A stretch of DNA of 38,682 nt from Pseudomonadota bacterium (GTDB lineage Bacteria > Pseudomonadota > Gammaproteobacteria > Acidiferrobacterales > Acidiferrobacteraceae): NCBI GenBank assembly GCA_021827145.1, contig JAKAXK010000012.1:1-38682 (forward strand), written 5' to 3'. Numbering within the stretch: position 1 is the stretch's first letter; each line of letters begins with the position of its first letter. Below the pieces are notes generated by a model that was not told the origin of the DNA, searched no databases, and saw nothing but the letters and a program-made list of their open reading frames with translations. Below are positions 23,711 through 31,991 of this stretch, piece by piece. The position numbers and the translations under genes were made by a program.

Positions 23711-24474
23711 GGACGCGCGCGCGCGTACGCAGCCAGCACCGCAAACTCGGCGACCGTCAAGGTCTCGGCGCGCCGCGTGGGGTCAATGCTGAGCGCACGC
23801 CAATCCTCGGCCTGGAAATAGCTGCGCAAGGACTGGCGGAGCATCTTGCGCCGTTGCGAGAAGGCGCACGCGACGATCGCCGCGAAGAGGGTCGTATCCG
23901 TCGCAGGGATAGGCGAGACGCGAGGCTCAAGGGCCACGAGCCGCGACTCAACCGCCGGCGGCGGCACAAAGGCCTCGGCTGCGACCGTGAAGAGCGGTGT
24001 GACCTCGCAACGCGCCTGCACCATGACGGAGAGTCTTCCATAGTCATGCCCGCCAGGTGTCGCCGCCAGACGATCGACCACCTCCTTTTGCAGCAGGAAC
24101 ACCATACTCGCGATACAGGGCTGATCGAGACAATGGAAGATCAGTGGGCTCGAGATATTGTAGGGGAGGTTGCCCACCACGCGCAGACGGCCCGGCACGA
24201 GATCGCAGAATCCCAGACGCAGGGCATCGGCTTCGTGCACAACCACGCGGTCCAGGGCGAAGCGCCGCTTCAGACCCGCGATCAGGTCGCGGTCGATTTC
24301 GACCACATGCAGACTGTCGAGGCGTTCCAACAAATAGGCCGTGAGGGCGCCATCGCCCGGACCGATCTCGACTGTGTGCTCGCCCGGGGCTTGCGCGCAG
24401 TTCTGTGCTATGCGCGCCAGAACGAAGGTGTCGCGCAGAAAATGCTGGCCGAACCGCTTCTTAAGCGCGGGCAC
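23707..24474 (-). CDS. ksgA: 16S rRNA dimethyladenosine transferase
   Basis: Dimethylates two adjacent adenines in helix 45 of 16S rRNA. It begins [11 protein letters not shown], with SAM motif [10 protein letters not shown] near residue 37, VEIDRDL near 60 and catalytic [10 protein letters not shown] near 105. At 255 residues it is normal. The start is GTG 24474, 14 bp inside the end of pdxA. Last gene of lptD-surA-pdxA-ksgA, the common gammaproteobacterial order. Confidence 0.97.
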   Translation of the reverse strand: MPALKKRFGQHFLRDTFVLARIAQNCAQAPGEHTVEIGPGDGALTAYLLERLDSLHVVEIDRDLIAGLKRRFALDRVVVHEADALRLGFCDLVPGRLRVVGNLPYNISSPLIFHCLDQPCIASMVFLLQKEVVDRLAATPGGHDYGRLSVMVQARCEVTPLFTVAAEAFVPPPAVESRLVALEPRVSPIPATDTTLFAAIVACAFSQRRKMLRQSLRSYFQAEDWRALSIDPTRRAETLTVAEFAVLAAYARARP

Positions 24475-25459
24475 GGACGTTCACCAAGGCCTTGGCAAGG
24501 GCCATGGCGGCCGCCATGCTGCCGGGATCTATCGGCCCGGTGCCCGCCCGGTCAAGCGCGGTCCCGTGGTCGACCGAGGTCCGGGGGAACGGCAAACCGA
24601 GGGTAACATTCACCCCCTCCCCGAAGCCCTGCGCCTTCAGCACCGGCAGCCCCTGATCGTGGTACATGGCGAGCACGGCATGCCCCCCCACAAGACGCTC
24701 GCGCACAAATGCGGTATCGGCGGATAACGGCCCGACAGCCTGGATCCCGCGCGCTTGGGCGCGCGCCACGGCCGGCGCTATGATATCAATCTCCTCGCGC
24801 CCCAAATGGCCGCCCTCGCCGGCGTGCGGGTTCAGGCCCAACACCGCGATCCGCGGGCTCGCAAAGCCGAAATCCCGCTTGAGGCCCGCGTCCAGGATAT
24901 CGAGTGTCGCGTCGAGACGCGCCGCGGTGACGGCCGCGGGCACATGGGCCAGCGGCAGATGGGTCGTCAGCAAGGCCACGCGCAAAGAGCCCGCAACCAG
25001 CATCATGACCACCTCGGCCACGCGGGCCTCGCGCGCCAGGAATTCCGTGTGACCCGTGAAGGCATGACCCGCCTCGTTGATCACGCCCTTATGCACGGGC
25101 CCCGTGACCAGCCCCGCGAACTCACCCTCGAGACAGCCGCGCGTCGCGCGCTCGAGGCAAGACAGGACGTATTCGGCGTTCGCCGGGTCCGGGATCCCGG
25201 GTGTCGCGCGCCGTCCGAGCGCTACCGGCAGGACCGAGAGTCCGCGTACCCCGGGGGCATAACGCGGCCAAGGCCTCGGGCGACCACGCAGTCTCGCCCG
25301 TTCATCCAACAGATCCGGATCCGCCACGCACACCCAATCCACCGCCTGGTCGAAATCGAGCAGAGCGATGAGGTCGGGCCCGATCCCCGCCGGCTCTCCC
25401 GGCGTGATGGCAATGACGGGACGCTTAGACTCGACTCGGATAGCGGACATAGGCGTCAT
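24461..25459 (-). CDS. pdxA: 4-hydroxythreonine-4-phosphate dehydrogenase
   Basis: NAD-dependent enzyme of pyridoxal phosphate synthesis. ITPGEPAGIGPD near the N-terminus, GPVHKGVINEAG, FTGHTEFLA, GLNPHAGEGGHLGREE and AMYHDQGLPVLK supply the substrate-binding and metal-binding histidines. I choose ATG 25459 (about 332 residues) as the family N-terminus; ATG 25450 is also possible, and the frame extends further into surA without reason. It overlaps the surA end by about 35 bp, and ksgA overlaps its own end. Confidence 0.95.
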   Translation of the reverse strand: MTPMSAIRVESKRPVIAITPGEPAGIGPDLIALLDFDQAVDWVCVADPDLLDERARLRGRPRPWPRYAPGVRGLSVLPVALGRRATPGIPDPANAEYVLSCLERATRGCLEGEFAGLVTGPVHKGVINEAGHAFTGHTEFLAREARVAEVVMMLVAGSLRVALLTTHLPLAHVPAAVTAARLDATLDILDAGLKRDFGFASPRIAVLGLNPHAGEGGHLGREEIDIIAPAVARAQARGIQAVGPLSADTAFVRERLVGGHAVLAMYHDQGLPVLKAQGFGEGVNVTLGLPFPRTSVDHGTALDRAGTGPIDPGSMAAAMALAKALVNVRARA

Positions 25460-26666
25460 CACGCAAGGTCTGCAGCCAACGTACATACAGCGCGTTCCCC
25501 TTGCGCATGCGCAGCAGCCGGCGCGCCTCGCTACGCGTCATGCCGGCGCGCATACGCCGCGCCGTCACCTCGATCAGGGTCTGACCCTGGGCGGTGGCGA
25601 ACGGGCCGCCTACCGTGTGCAGCGGCAGGTGCTTGACCGCCGAGGCGAGACCCGGCGGCAGCGACGCAACACTCACCCAGCCGAGCGCGCCGCCCCGCGC
25701 GGCGGCGCTACCCTGCGAATAGGCGCGGGCCAAACTTGCAAAATCGGCACCTTGCGCGAGACGCGCCTTCAGGGCCTTCAGCTTTTCCCGCACCATGGCC
25801 GCCGACGTGCGCCGCGACGGACGCAGGACAATCTCGCGCACGCGGGCCTGTTCCTGCACCGGCCCTTGCACACCGGCGCGCTTACCCTTCAACTTGACGA
25901 GATAATAGGCGCCACGGCCCGACACCAAGCGTACGTCACCGATCGTCATGGCGCGCAGGGGCTCCAGGAAGCTCCGCGGCAGGCGTGACGCCGTGCGCCA
26001 CCCCATCGCCCCGCCCTCCAAGGCATGCGGGTCCTGGGAATAGGCTATGGCCGCCTGGCTGAAGGGCTCGCCCCCCCGCACCTTCGCCAGGATGCTGCGG
26101 GCCCGCGCTTCTACCGCGTGGCGTTGCGCGGCATCCGCCGCAGCCGGAAGCTGCAGCGTAATCTCGGCCACGCGATAGCGCGTCCCATTGGCAGCGCGCG
26201 TCTCCGCCAGAAAGCGGTCGACCGCGCGGCGTGTGATGACAACCGACTGACTAATACGGCGCATGACGAGCTCACGGATAGTGAGTTCCGCGCGCAATCG
26301 ACGCTGGAAGCTCGCCGGCGTAAAGCCCTGGGATGCCACCGCCTGCTGGAATTGCGGCACGGTCATGTGATTGTGGGCGGCAAGCTGCGCCAAGGAGCGC
26401 TTCAGCTGGGCGTCGCTCACATGGATGCCGATATTATGCGCGTACTGGAGCTCAAGGCGCTGCACGACCATCTGGCTCAAGACCTTTCTCGCCAGGAGGT
26501 GCCGCGGGGGTACAGCGACCCCGCGCGCCGCCAACCGCTTCAGCAGCGCGGAGACACGCTTGTCCAGCTCTTTTTGGGTGATGACCTCGTTATTCACGAT
26601 GGCGACGATCTTGTCGATCGTCACCGGATGGATCGCGGCCGAGGCCTGCGGGAGTGCGGCGGACAT
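25425..26666 (-). CDS. surA: Periplasmic chaperone/peptidyl-prolyl isomerase SurA, apparently without a complete signal peptide
   Basis: SurA escorts outer-membrane proteins through the periplasm. The N-domain starts IDKIVAIVNNEVITQKELDKR, followed by two parvulin domains (about residues 165-265 with YSQDPHALEGGAMGW, and 275-375 with YSQGSAAARGGALGW) and a C-terminal helix, giving full-length mature SurA. The translated start is MSAALPQASAAIHP: the c-region of a signal peptide (ASA before A) is visible, but no basic n-region or hydrophobic core. A strong GAGGAG lies 7-8 bases before ATG 26666, and TGA five codons upstream closes the frame, so no longer start exists here. Second gene of the lptD operon, 18 bases after lptD. 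Confidence 0.93.
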   Translation of the reverse strand: MSAALPQASAAIHPVTIDKIVAIVNNEVITQKELDKRVSALLKRLAARGVAVPPRHLLARKVLSQMVVQRLELQYAHNIGIHVSDAQLKRSLAQLAAHNHMTVPQFQQAVASQGFTPASFQRRLRAELTIRELVMRRISQSVVITRRAVDRFLAETRAANGTRYRVAEITLQLPAAADAAQRHAVEARARSILAKVRGGEPFSQAAIAYSQDPHALEGGAMGWRTASRLPRSFLEPLRAMTIGDVRLVSGRGAYYLVKLKGKRAGVQGPVQEQARVREIVLRPSRRTSAAMVREKLKALKARLAQGADFASLARAYSQGSAAARGGALGWVSVASLPPGLASAVKHLPLHTVGGPFATAQGQTLIEVTARRMRAGMTRSEARRLLRMRKGNALYVRWLQTLRDDAYVRYPSRV

Positions 26667-26684
26667 ACGATTATCTCCTCACGT

Positions 26685-28841
26685 TCAAGAACCGAGCATG
26701 AAGCCATGTTGGCTGAGCGGTACGACCGGCGCTGAACCGAGCGCCCCCAAACCGTTCAACGTGAACTCGAACATGGCGGTCGTGAATTGGTTGGCATTCA
26801 GACCGAGGGTCCTACCCACGTAAAACCCCACTCCCCAGCAGCAGCTATTGTATTGGATACCGAGATAGGACTCCAAACTTGCCGACTGCGCGAGCGAATA
26901 GCTGGTCTCCGCCAGAGTCGTCCAGCGCCGAAACAAGGGCCACTGGAGCGAGAGGTCCACCTGCTCCTGGACCCCGCGAATATATCTATGCCCCACCGTC
27001 ACGATGGCGTTGGGCTTGGGACGATACTCGACATAGGCGTCCCCTTCGTCGGTCTGGTCGTTCGTGGGGTTCCAGGCAAGCGATCCGCGTAGATACCAGT
27101 GCGAACTCAAGCGCGCATAGGCCTCGGCCGCCAGATCCGATGTGCGGTTGAGAGCCCGCGTCTGGTAATTCGCGTAAATCGACGGCTTGCGGAAGTAATA
27201 GATCTCGCCGATGCTCGCGCGCAGCCGTTCGCGACCCGCCGAGGAATACAGCCGCGTACTGAGGGCGGCGGTCAGCTGATTGGCGTCGACCTGTTGGTCG
27301 GGGCCGAAAAAACTGTTGGTGCGGAACAAATCGGTGTAGTTGAAAGGCGCAGGCGCCGTGTCGAACAGGGGTATGCCCTGCTGGTTCCGGTAGGGCACAT
27401 AGAGGTAGGAGAGCTCGGGCTCGAGGGTCTGATGGCCGCCACCCGCCAGCGACCGCTCTAAAATCAGGCCGTCCGTCAGATGCGCGATGGGAGTGGTCCG
27501 ACGAATCGTCGGCTGCCCCGCTATCCAATAATCGGTCTCGCGCACGGCAAGCTTCGGGTCGATGAAGCCGGCCGGCCAGCGCAAGGGATAGCTGAGCGTC
27601 GGGACGAGGTCGATGCGCTTGGCCGGCACCGCCCCGCCGCCCACGAAGCGCACCGCGCTCGCCTTGAGGCCGTAGTGCAATCGATCAGGCTTGTCGCTGC
27701 CGCGGGCGCGCAACAAGAGCGCCGGGAGCTCTTCATAGGGCGAATAGGCGCCTCCGACACTCGTGTCCAGAAGCTGATAGGAGGACCCGACGAGACGCAG
27801 CCGCAGGCGCCGCCCCGAATAGCCGACCTGCCCCAGCTGCGGCAGGTCGACCTGGCTTAGAAGGGCGAAATTCGCACTGAAATCCGTGTAGAACGCCGGA
27901 TCGGAGACCCGGTTGTAATCGACGCTCGCCCACCAATAGGGGTTGAAGACCTGGTTATGGGTGATATCCAAGGCATAGCGGCGGCGGCCCGTGACGCGAT
28001 CCATGGGGATGTAGTCGATGCGATCTGTGCCGCTGTAGGTGGGCCCCAGGTAGCGGAAATAATTCCGCAACAAGAGGCCGCGGCGGGCGAGCACCTCGGG
28101 TGTGGTGGTCAAATCGTAATTGGGCGCGAGATTCCAGTAGTAGGGGACCGACAGCATGATCCCCGAGGTGCTCGAAGTCCCATAACGGGGAGGCAGGAAA
28201 CCCGATTTGCGCTTGGACGAGATCGGGAAACTCAGGTAAGGCCAGTAGAAGATCGGCACGCCCTTGAAAACCACCCGCGCATTGGTCGCGATACCCACGT
28301 CTTTGGTGTAATTGAGGTGCAGGCGGTCGGCGTTGATATACCAGACCTTCGTGCCCTTCGGGCACATGGTGTAGCGGGTATCCTTGATGTCCGATTTGTG
28401 GCGGCTGCGCAAGACGACCATGACCGCCCGTCCGCGCGCATTGCTGTGCGGGAGGATGAAGTGGACACCGCGGGCGACGCCGCGGTGCATGGTGCGGTTC
28501 ATATGGAGATAGTGGGCCCGCATCTCGCCGCCCTGGGTGCTGGTCACGCGCACATGACCCAAGGCCGTGAAGGCGTTGGTCCTGCGGTTGAATCGCAGGC
28601 GCCGGGCGCGCACGGTCTCCGGCCCATAGGTGAGGACCACGTGACCTGTAAAGACGGTCACGCCGTCGCGAAAGGCACGGGCCTTGTCCGCCAGGACATG
28701 GACGATTTTGTGGCTGCCATGGCCGGCAACGAAAGGGGCCGGCCGGGCGGCAGGCGGGGGACATGCGGCGCTCGCGCTGGAAACACACAAGAGCGACAGC
28801 AGGAGCCCCGTCGAAGAGCGCGCGGCAACGGTGCGGGGCAT
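26685..28841 (-). CDS. lptD: LPS-assembly protein LptD
   Basis: Outer-membrane barrel that inserts lipopolysaccharide at the cell surface. I choose ATG 28841 (718 residues), because a clear signal peptide follows (basic RTVAARSS, hydrophobic LLLSLLCVSS, cleavage after SASA). An upstream TTG at 28901 adds 20 unlikely residues; no good Shine-Dalgarno is seen for either. The OstA/LptA-like jellyroll is at about 50-200, followed by a long beta-strand-rich barrel. Four cysteines, one just after the cleavage site, one in MCPKGTKVW and the pair in SCCWGVGFYVGR, correspond to those forming the essential disulfides. First gene of lptD-surA-pdxA-ksgA. Confidence 0.96.
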   Translation of the reverse strand: MPRTVAARSSTGLLLSLLCVSSASAACPPPAARPAPFVAGHGSHKIVHVLADKARAFRDGVTVFTGHVVLTYGPETVRARRLRFNRRTNAFTALGHVRVTSTQGGEMRAHYLHMNRTMHRGVARGVHFILPHSNARGRAVMVVLRSRHKSDIKDTRYTMCPKGTKVWYINADRLHLNYTKDVGIATNARVVFKGVPIFYWPYLSFPISSKRKSGFLPPRYGTSSTSGIMLSVPYYWNLAPNYDLTTTPEVLARRGLLLRNYFRYLGPTYSGTDRIDYIPMDRVTGRRRYALDITHNQVFNPYWWASVDYNRVSDPAFYTDFSANFALLSQVDLPQLGQVGYSGRRLRLRLVGSSYQLLDTSVGGAYSPYEELPALLLRARGSDKPDRLHYGLKASAVRFVGGGAVPAKRIDLVPTLSYPLRWPAGFIDPKLAVRETDYWIAGQPTIRRTTPIAHLTDGLILERSLAGGGHQTLEPELSYLYVPYRNQQGIPLFDTAPAPFNYTDLFRTNSFFGPDQQVDANQLTAALSTRLYSSAGRERLRASIGEIYYFRKPSIYANYQTRALNRTSDLAAEAYARLSSHWYLRGSLAWNPTNDQTDEGDAYVEYRPKPNAIVTVGHRYIRGVQEQVDLSLQWPLFRRWTTLAETSYSLAQSASLESYLGIQYNSCCWGVGFYVGRTLGLNANQFTTAMFEFTLNGLGALGSAPVVPLSQHGFMLGS

Positions 28842-28913
28842 CGGGGTATAGTCAAGTGTCAGCCGGGGCCTAAAATCGCATACAATCGGCCGCCTAGGCA
28901 AGGGTTCGCTTGA
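28842..28913. promoter_or_regulatory. Divergent promoter region between lptD and amgK
   Basis: TACAAT at 28881-28886 is a good plus-strand -10 for amgK-murU, with a start near 28893; the -35 region (around 28858) is poor. Minus-strand elements for lptD are not clear. Confidence 0.45.
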
Positions 28914-29921
28914 ATGAAGGGGAAAATTGTTGTGGTCGACGACGAACGGTTAGGCGCCGTGGCGCGATTTGCGGGACAGGCACTGGGCAATGCGGCGTTC
29001 TCGCTCGCCCCCGCCTCCTCCGATGCGAGCTTTCGGCGCTACTTTCGGATCACGGCAGGGACCCGTTCGTGGATCGTCATGGACGCCCCTCCCGAAAAAG
29101 AAGACCTGGCGCTCTTCATCAAGATCGCACGGCGCTTCCGGGCGCTCGGCCTGCATGTCCCCGAGGTGCTGGCCTGCGATCTCGACGCGGGCTTCGCCCT
29201 GTTGGGCGACCTCGGTCATGTCCCCTACCTTCAGCGCCTGAACGATGAGACAGCCGACCGCCTCTACGGCGACGCCCTCGGGGCCCTGGTGGTGCTGCAA
29301 GCCGGGATCTTCGCGGACCCGGACTTCCTGCCCCCTTACGATGAGGCCTCGCTGCGGCGGGAGATGGACCTGTTTCCGGAGTGGTACCTGCGCCGCTACC
29401 TGGGTTGCGCGCCGACGGATGCGCAGGCACGGGTGCTGGAGGCCGCTTTCACCAATCTCATCGCCTCGGCGCTCAATCAACCCCAGACATGGGTCCATCG
29501 TGACTACCACGCGCGCAATCTGCTCGTGAATGACATCCAGAACCCAGGTATCCTCGACTTCCAGGATGCGGTCCGTGGCCCCATCACCTACGACCTCGTC
29601 TCGCTGCTCAAGGACTGCTATATCGCCTGGCCGCGCGCGCGCGTGGTCGACTGGGTCAAGGGTTATTGCGCGCTTTCGCGCGAGTCGGGGCTGCATCGGT
29701 GCGAGGATGATGCACTCTTCCTGGAGTGGTTCGACCGCATGGGCATTCAACGGCACCTGAAGGTCGCGGGTATATTCGCGCGACTGCATCTGCGTGACGG
29801 CAAGTCCGGCTACCTGGCCGATCTGCCGCTCACCCTGCGCTACCTCAAGGAGGCAACCGCCCTCTACCCGGACCTCGTCGAACTCCACCGCCTTCTCGAC
29901 GCACTGCCGGAGTCACCGTGA
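28914..29921 (+). CDS. amgK: N-acetylmuramate/N-acetylglucosamine kinase (AmgK)
   Basis: A 335-residue aminoglycoside-phosphotransferase-fold kinase that phosphorylates recycled MurNAc (and GlcNAc) at C1. It shows SSDASFRRYFRI near residue 35, VMDAPPEKED near 60, WVHRDYHARNLLVND (the Brenner-type catalytic loop) near 195, and ILDFQDAVRGP near 213. Assignment rests on these and on murU following directly, the known amgK-murU pair. The start is ATG 28914, or GTG 28932, which has AAGGGG at 28917-28922 as a Shine-Dalgarno. The stop overlaps murU as GTGA. Confidence 0.9.
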   Translation: MKGKIVVVDDERLGAVARFAGQALGNAAFSLAPASSDASFRRYFRITAGTRSWIVMDAPPEKEDLALFIKIARRFRALGLHVPEVLACDLDAGFALLGDLGHVPYLQRLNDETADRLYGDALGALVVLQAGIFADPDFLPPYDEASLRREMDLFPEWYLRRYLGCAPTDAQARVLEAAFTNLIASALNQPQTWVHRDYHARNLLVNDIQNPGILDFQDAVRGPITYDLVSLLKDCYIAWPRARVVDWVKGYCALSRESGLHRCEDDALFLEWFDRMGIQRHLKVAGIFARLHLRDGKSGYLADLPLTLRYLKEATALYPDLVELHRLLDALPESP

Positions 29922-30571
29922 AGGCCATGATCCTGGCCGCCGGACGCGGCGAGCGCATGCGCCCGCTGACCGACGTGATCCCCAAGCCCCTGCTCGCGGT
30001 GCACGGGACACCGCTCTTGGACCGACTCATTACGCAACTCGTTGCCGCCGGATTGGGTGACATCGTCATAAACGTCGCCCACCTCGGCCACCGTATCCGC
30101 GAACACCTGGGATCGGGCGCGCAGCTGCGTGCCCACATCGCCTATTCGGAAGAAGGTCCCGCGAGCCTCGAGACCGGCGGCGGCATACGTCGCGCGCTTC
30201 CGTTGCTCGGCGACGGGCCATTTCTGGTCGTGAATGGCGACATCTACACGGATTTCCCCTTCGAGCGCCTACCGAAAACCCTCGCAGGGCTTGCCCACTT
30301 GGTTCTGGTCGACAATCCCGACCATCATCCCGAAGGAGACTTCGGTCTGCACGAAGGCCGGATCGTGAATACGCCCCCGCGGCTCACCTTCGCCGGTATC
30401 GGCGTATACAACGCGGCTTTGTTCTCAGACAGGACCGACGAGCGTTTCCCACTCGCGCCGCTTCTGCGCGACACCGCCCGTCGCGGGCTCGTCACGGGCG
30501 AGCGCCATGATGGACTATGGACCGACGTCGGGACCCCCGAGAGGCTCGCCGCCCTGAACGAGGCCCACTGA
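29918..30571 (+). CDS. murU: N-acetylmuramate alpha-1-phosphate uridylyltransferase
   Basis: Nucleotidyltransferase making UDP-MurNAc from recycled MurNAc-1-phosphate, bypassing MurA and giving intrinsic fosfomycin tolerance in organisms that have it. It starts MKAMILAAGRGERMRPLTD with PKPLL (the sugar-nucleotidyl transferase signature), then ETGGGIRRALP and FLVVNGDIYTDF near residue 105, and WTDVGTPERL near the end. At 217 residues it matches MurU rather than longer GlmU/RmlA forms. GTG start, overlapping amgK by 4 bp. Confidence 0.92.
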   Translation: MKAMILAAGRGERMRPLTDVIPKPLLAVHGTPLLDRLITQLVAAGLGDIVINVAHLGHRIREHLGSGAQLRAHIAYSEEGPASLETGGGIRRALPLLGDGPFLVVNGDIYTDFPFERLPKTLAGLAHLVLVDNPDHHPEGDFGLHEGRIVNTPPRLTFAGIGVYNAALFSDRTDERFPLAPLLRDTARRGLVTGERHDGLWTDVGTPERLAALNEAH

Positions 30572-31009
30572 ATGGACGCGCCGGACGATGTAACCCTACC
30601 CGCGGAACTGATGACGACGGTACACGCCCAGTGGGTGACGTTGATGGATCTCGCCGTCTGGGGCGACCTCAAGAGTGAGCAGCTGGGGCTTCTTGGCAAG
30701 CTGCGCAAGCGCATTCTGGACCTCGGCGAACGATTGAAGTCCCTCGATAGCGACCGCGCCTGGATCCCCAAACGGCGCGAGCGCATCAAAAACCTCCTGG
30801 GGTCGTGTCTGAGTGCGCGTGACGCGCTCCTGCAGGCCGAACGCGCAGCGCAGAACGTGAGCGGCGGGCGGGATGCGGAGAAGCTCTCGGAGGTCTTTGT
30901 CGCCCTCCACAAATTCATCACATCCGATCTGCAGCGACACGAAAATACCTGGGCGGAGACCCTCCAGGCCTTGAACAAGGGGGCTTTGCAGGAAGAGGAT
31001 GGGCCATAA
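30572..31009 (+). CDS. Unrecognised small helical protein, third gene of the amgK-murU operon
   Basis: A 145-residue protein whose ATG directly follows the murU TGA with no gap. I do not recognise the family. It is predicted to be almost entirely alpha-helical and charged (LGLLGKLRKRILDLGERLKSL, RERIKNLL, SDLQRHENTWAETLQAL), with no signal peptide, no membrane helix and one cysteine (GSCLSARD). Codon use looks like that of its neighbours. Its position suggests co-expression with cell-wall recycling, but a role there is not shown. Confidence 0.7.
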   Translation: MDAPDDVTLPAELMTTVHAQWVTLMDLAVWGDLKSEQLGLLGKLRKRILDLGERLKSLDSDRAWIPKRRERIKNLLGSCLSARDALLQAERAAQNVSGGRDAEKLSEVFVALHKFITSDLQRHENTWAETLQALNKGALQEEDGP

Positions 31010-31010
31010 A

Positions 31011-31038
31011 AAAGAAAGGCCGTGTCAAAGACACGGCC
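31011..31038 (-). terminator. Rho-independent terminator of the histone H1-like gene
   Basis: GGCCGTGTC (31018-31026), loop AAA, GACACGGCC (31030-31038). On the minus strand it is followed by TTTCTTTTTTAT. It lies between the convergent 145-codon gene and the histone-like gene. On the plus strand no T-tract follows, although the hairpin may still slow transcription. Confidence 0.9.
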
Positions 31039-31055
31039 CACTGCGCTCCTGCAAT

Positions 31056-31316
31056 CTACTTCTTGGTGCGCGCCTTCTTCTTTTTTGCGACCTTAGCCCG
31101 AGGCGTCGACTTCTTGACCGAGGCCTTGGCGCGTGACTTCATCGCCGACTTCGGGGTAGATGCCTTTTTCGGTGCCGCCTTCTTAACGGCCGCCTTCTTG
31201 GTCACGGACTTTTTGGCCGACGACTTCTTGATGGCCGACTTTTTGGCCGACGCTTTGGCTGGCGCGCTTTTTCGTGCCGCCTTCTTGGGCGCCGCCGCCT
31301 TCTTCTTTATTGCCAT
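31056..31316 (-). CDS. Histone H1-like lysine/alanine-rich DNA-binding protein
   Basis: An 86-residue protein made almost only of Lys, Ala, Ser, Arg and Pro, with repeated KKxA / AKKS units (PKKAARKS, KASAKKSAIKKS, KKAAVKKAAPKK) and a KKKKARTKK end. It resembles the C-terminal tail of eukaryotic H1 and bacterial proteins such as HctB, BpH1 or the AlgP tail, which coat or compact DNA. It has no folded domain. GAAGGAG stands 7 bases before ATG 31316. The repeat-rich coding DNA is prone to copy-number change. It has its own terminator, so it is monocistronic. Confidence 0.85.
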   Translation of the reverse strand: MAIKKKAAAPKKAARKSAPAKASAKKSAIKKSSAKKSVTKKAAVKKAAPKKASTPKSAMKSRAKASVKKSTPRAKVAKKKKARTKK

Positions 31317-31991
31317 ACGCTCACTCCTTCGTTCATGTTAAGAGTCGCACCCCGCCAACTCTCCGCCTCCCTGATTTCGGGCGTCGGGGCAAGGAGCCAA
31401 CCGGCCAATCCACGATCGAGACAGGTATCTCGACCGCATGCCTCGGAGCGCGAGATCTCGACACGCACCCGTTTCCCATCGTGACGGACGTCGCAGTTAC
31501 GTACATCACGAGATCGCGTCGTCGTCAAGGCTAACTGTAACAGCGATATCAACATTTGCAAACAATTTGGTCGGCATTCTTATTAAAAGATATGGCAGCG
31601 AGTCCGAATACGCGAGGTAAGCGGATAAGCGAAGCTCGCGGAGACGAGGGGACGCGACATCTTCAGCCCGGAACAAGACGTGGTCGCCTGACTGCGCGGC
31701 GCCCACATACGACAATGATAAAAGGGCGCGGACAAGATGGCGCAAAGACCGCGCGGCCTCGTGGCACGGTGTCTTTACAAGCGTGGCCGTGAACGCAAAG
31801 CATGGTTCGCGCCGCTTTAGGAGCAAAACCCTTATCCCGCGTCTCCATGAGACAAATCGGACCAGAGTCCGGCACGCAACGGCAACGAGTCTGGCATGAT
31901 GGGCTAGTCCGGTGCCCGACACGGGTTCAAGTGACTTGTGGCGCCCTCTCAAGCCCCACTCTTTGTGAAAGAACCCGGAGGATGGTGACTC
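31317..31991. other. Long non-coding stretch with an AT-rich patch and tandem hairpins
   Basis: About 675 bases without a convincing gene. 31535-31600 is markedly AT-rich for this genome (TTTGCAAACAATTTGG, TCTTATTAAAAGATATGG) and is a likely promoter or binding area for the histone-like gene and/or the plus strand. 31841-31938 contains four consecutive short hairpins: GTCTC-CAT-GAGAC, CGGAC-CAGA-GTCCG, CCCG-ACA-CGGG and CAAG-TGA-CTTG. They could be the 5' leader of the TraR/DksA-family gene or a small RNA. GCGCGG/CCGCGC (31726-31754) is a further weak dyad. Open frames here look random. Confidence 0.45.

Noticed and set aside
25368-25988. Plus-strand frames across pdxA-surA-lptD (also 27957-28913 and 26025-26735)
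   Set aside because: They are long open frames caused by high GC opposite well-supported genes; no homology or ribosome sites.
28842-28901. Longer LptD start at TTG 28901
   Set aside because: It would bury the signal peptide behind 20 residues and has no ribosome site.
31922-31935. GGTTCAAGT resembling a tRNA T-loop
   Set aside because: The flanking bases do not form a five-base T stem and no acceptor, D or anticodon arms can be laid out around it.
31506-31952. Minus-strand open frame of 148 codons in the non-coding stretch
   Set aside because: No domain, no ribosome site, and it spans the AT-rich patch and the hairpins; looks like chance.
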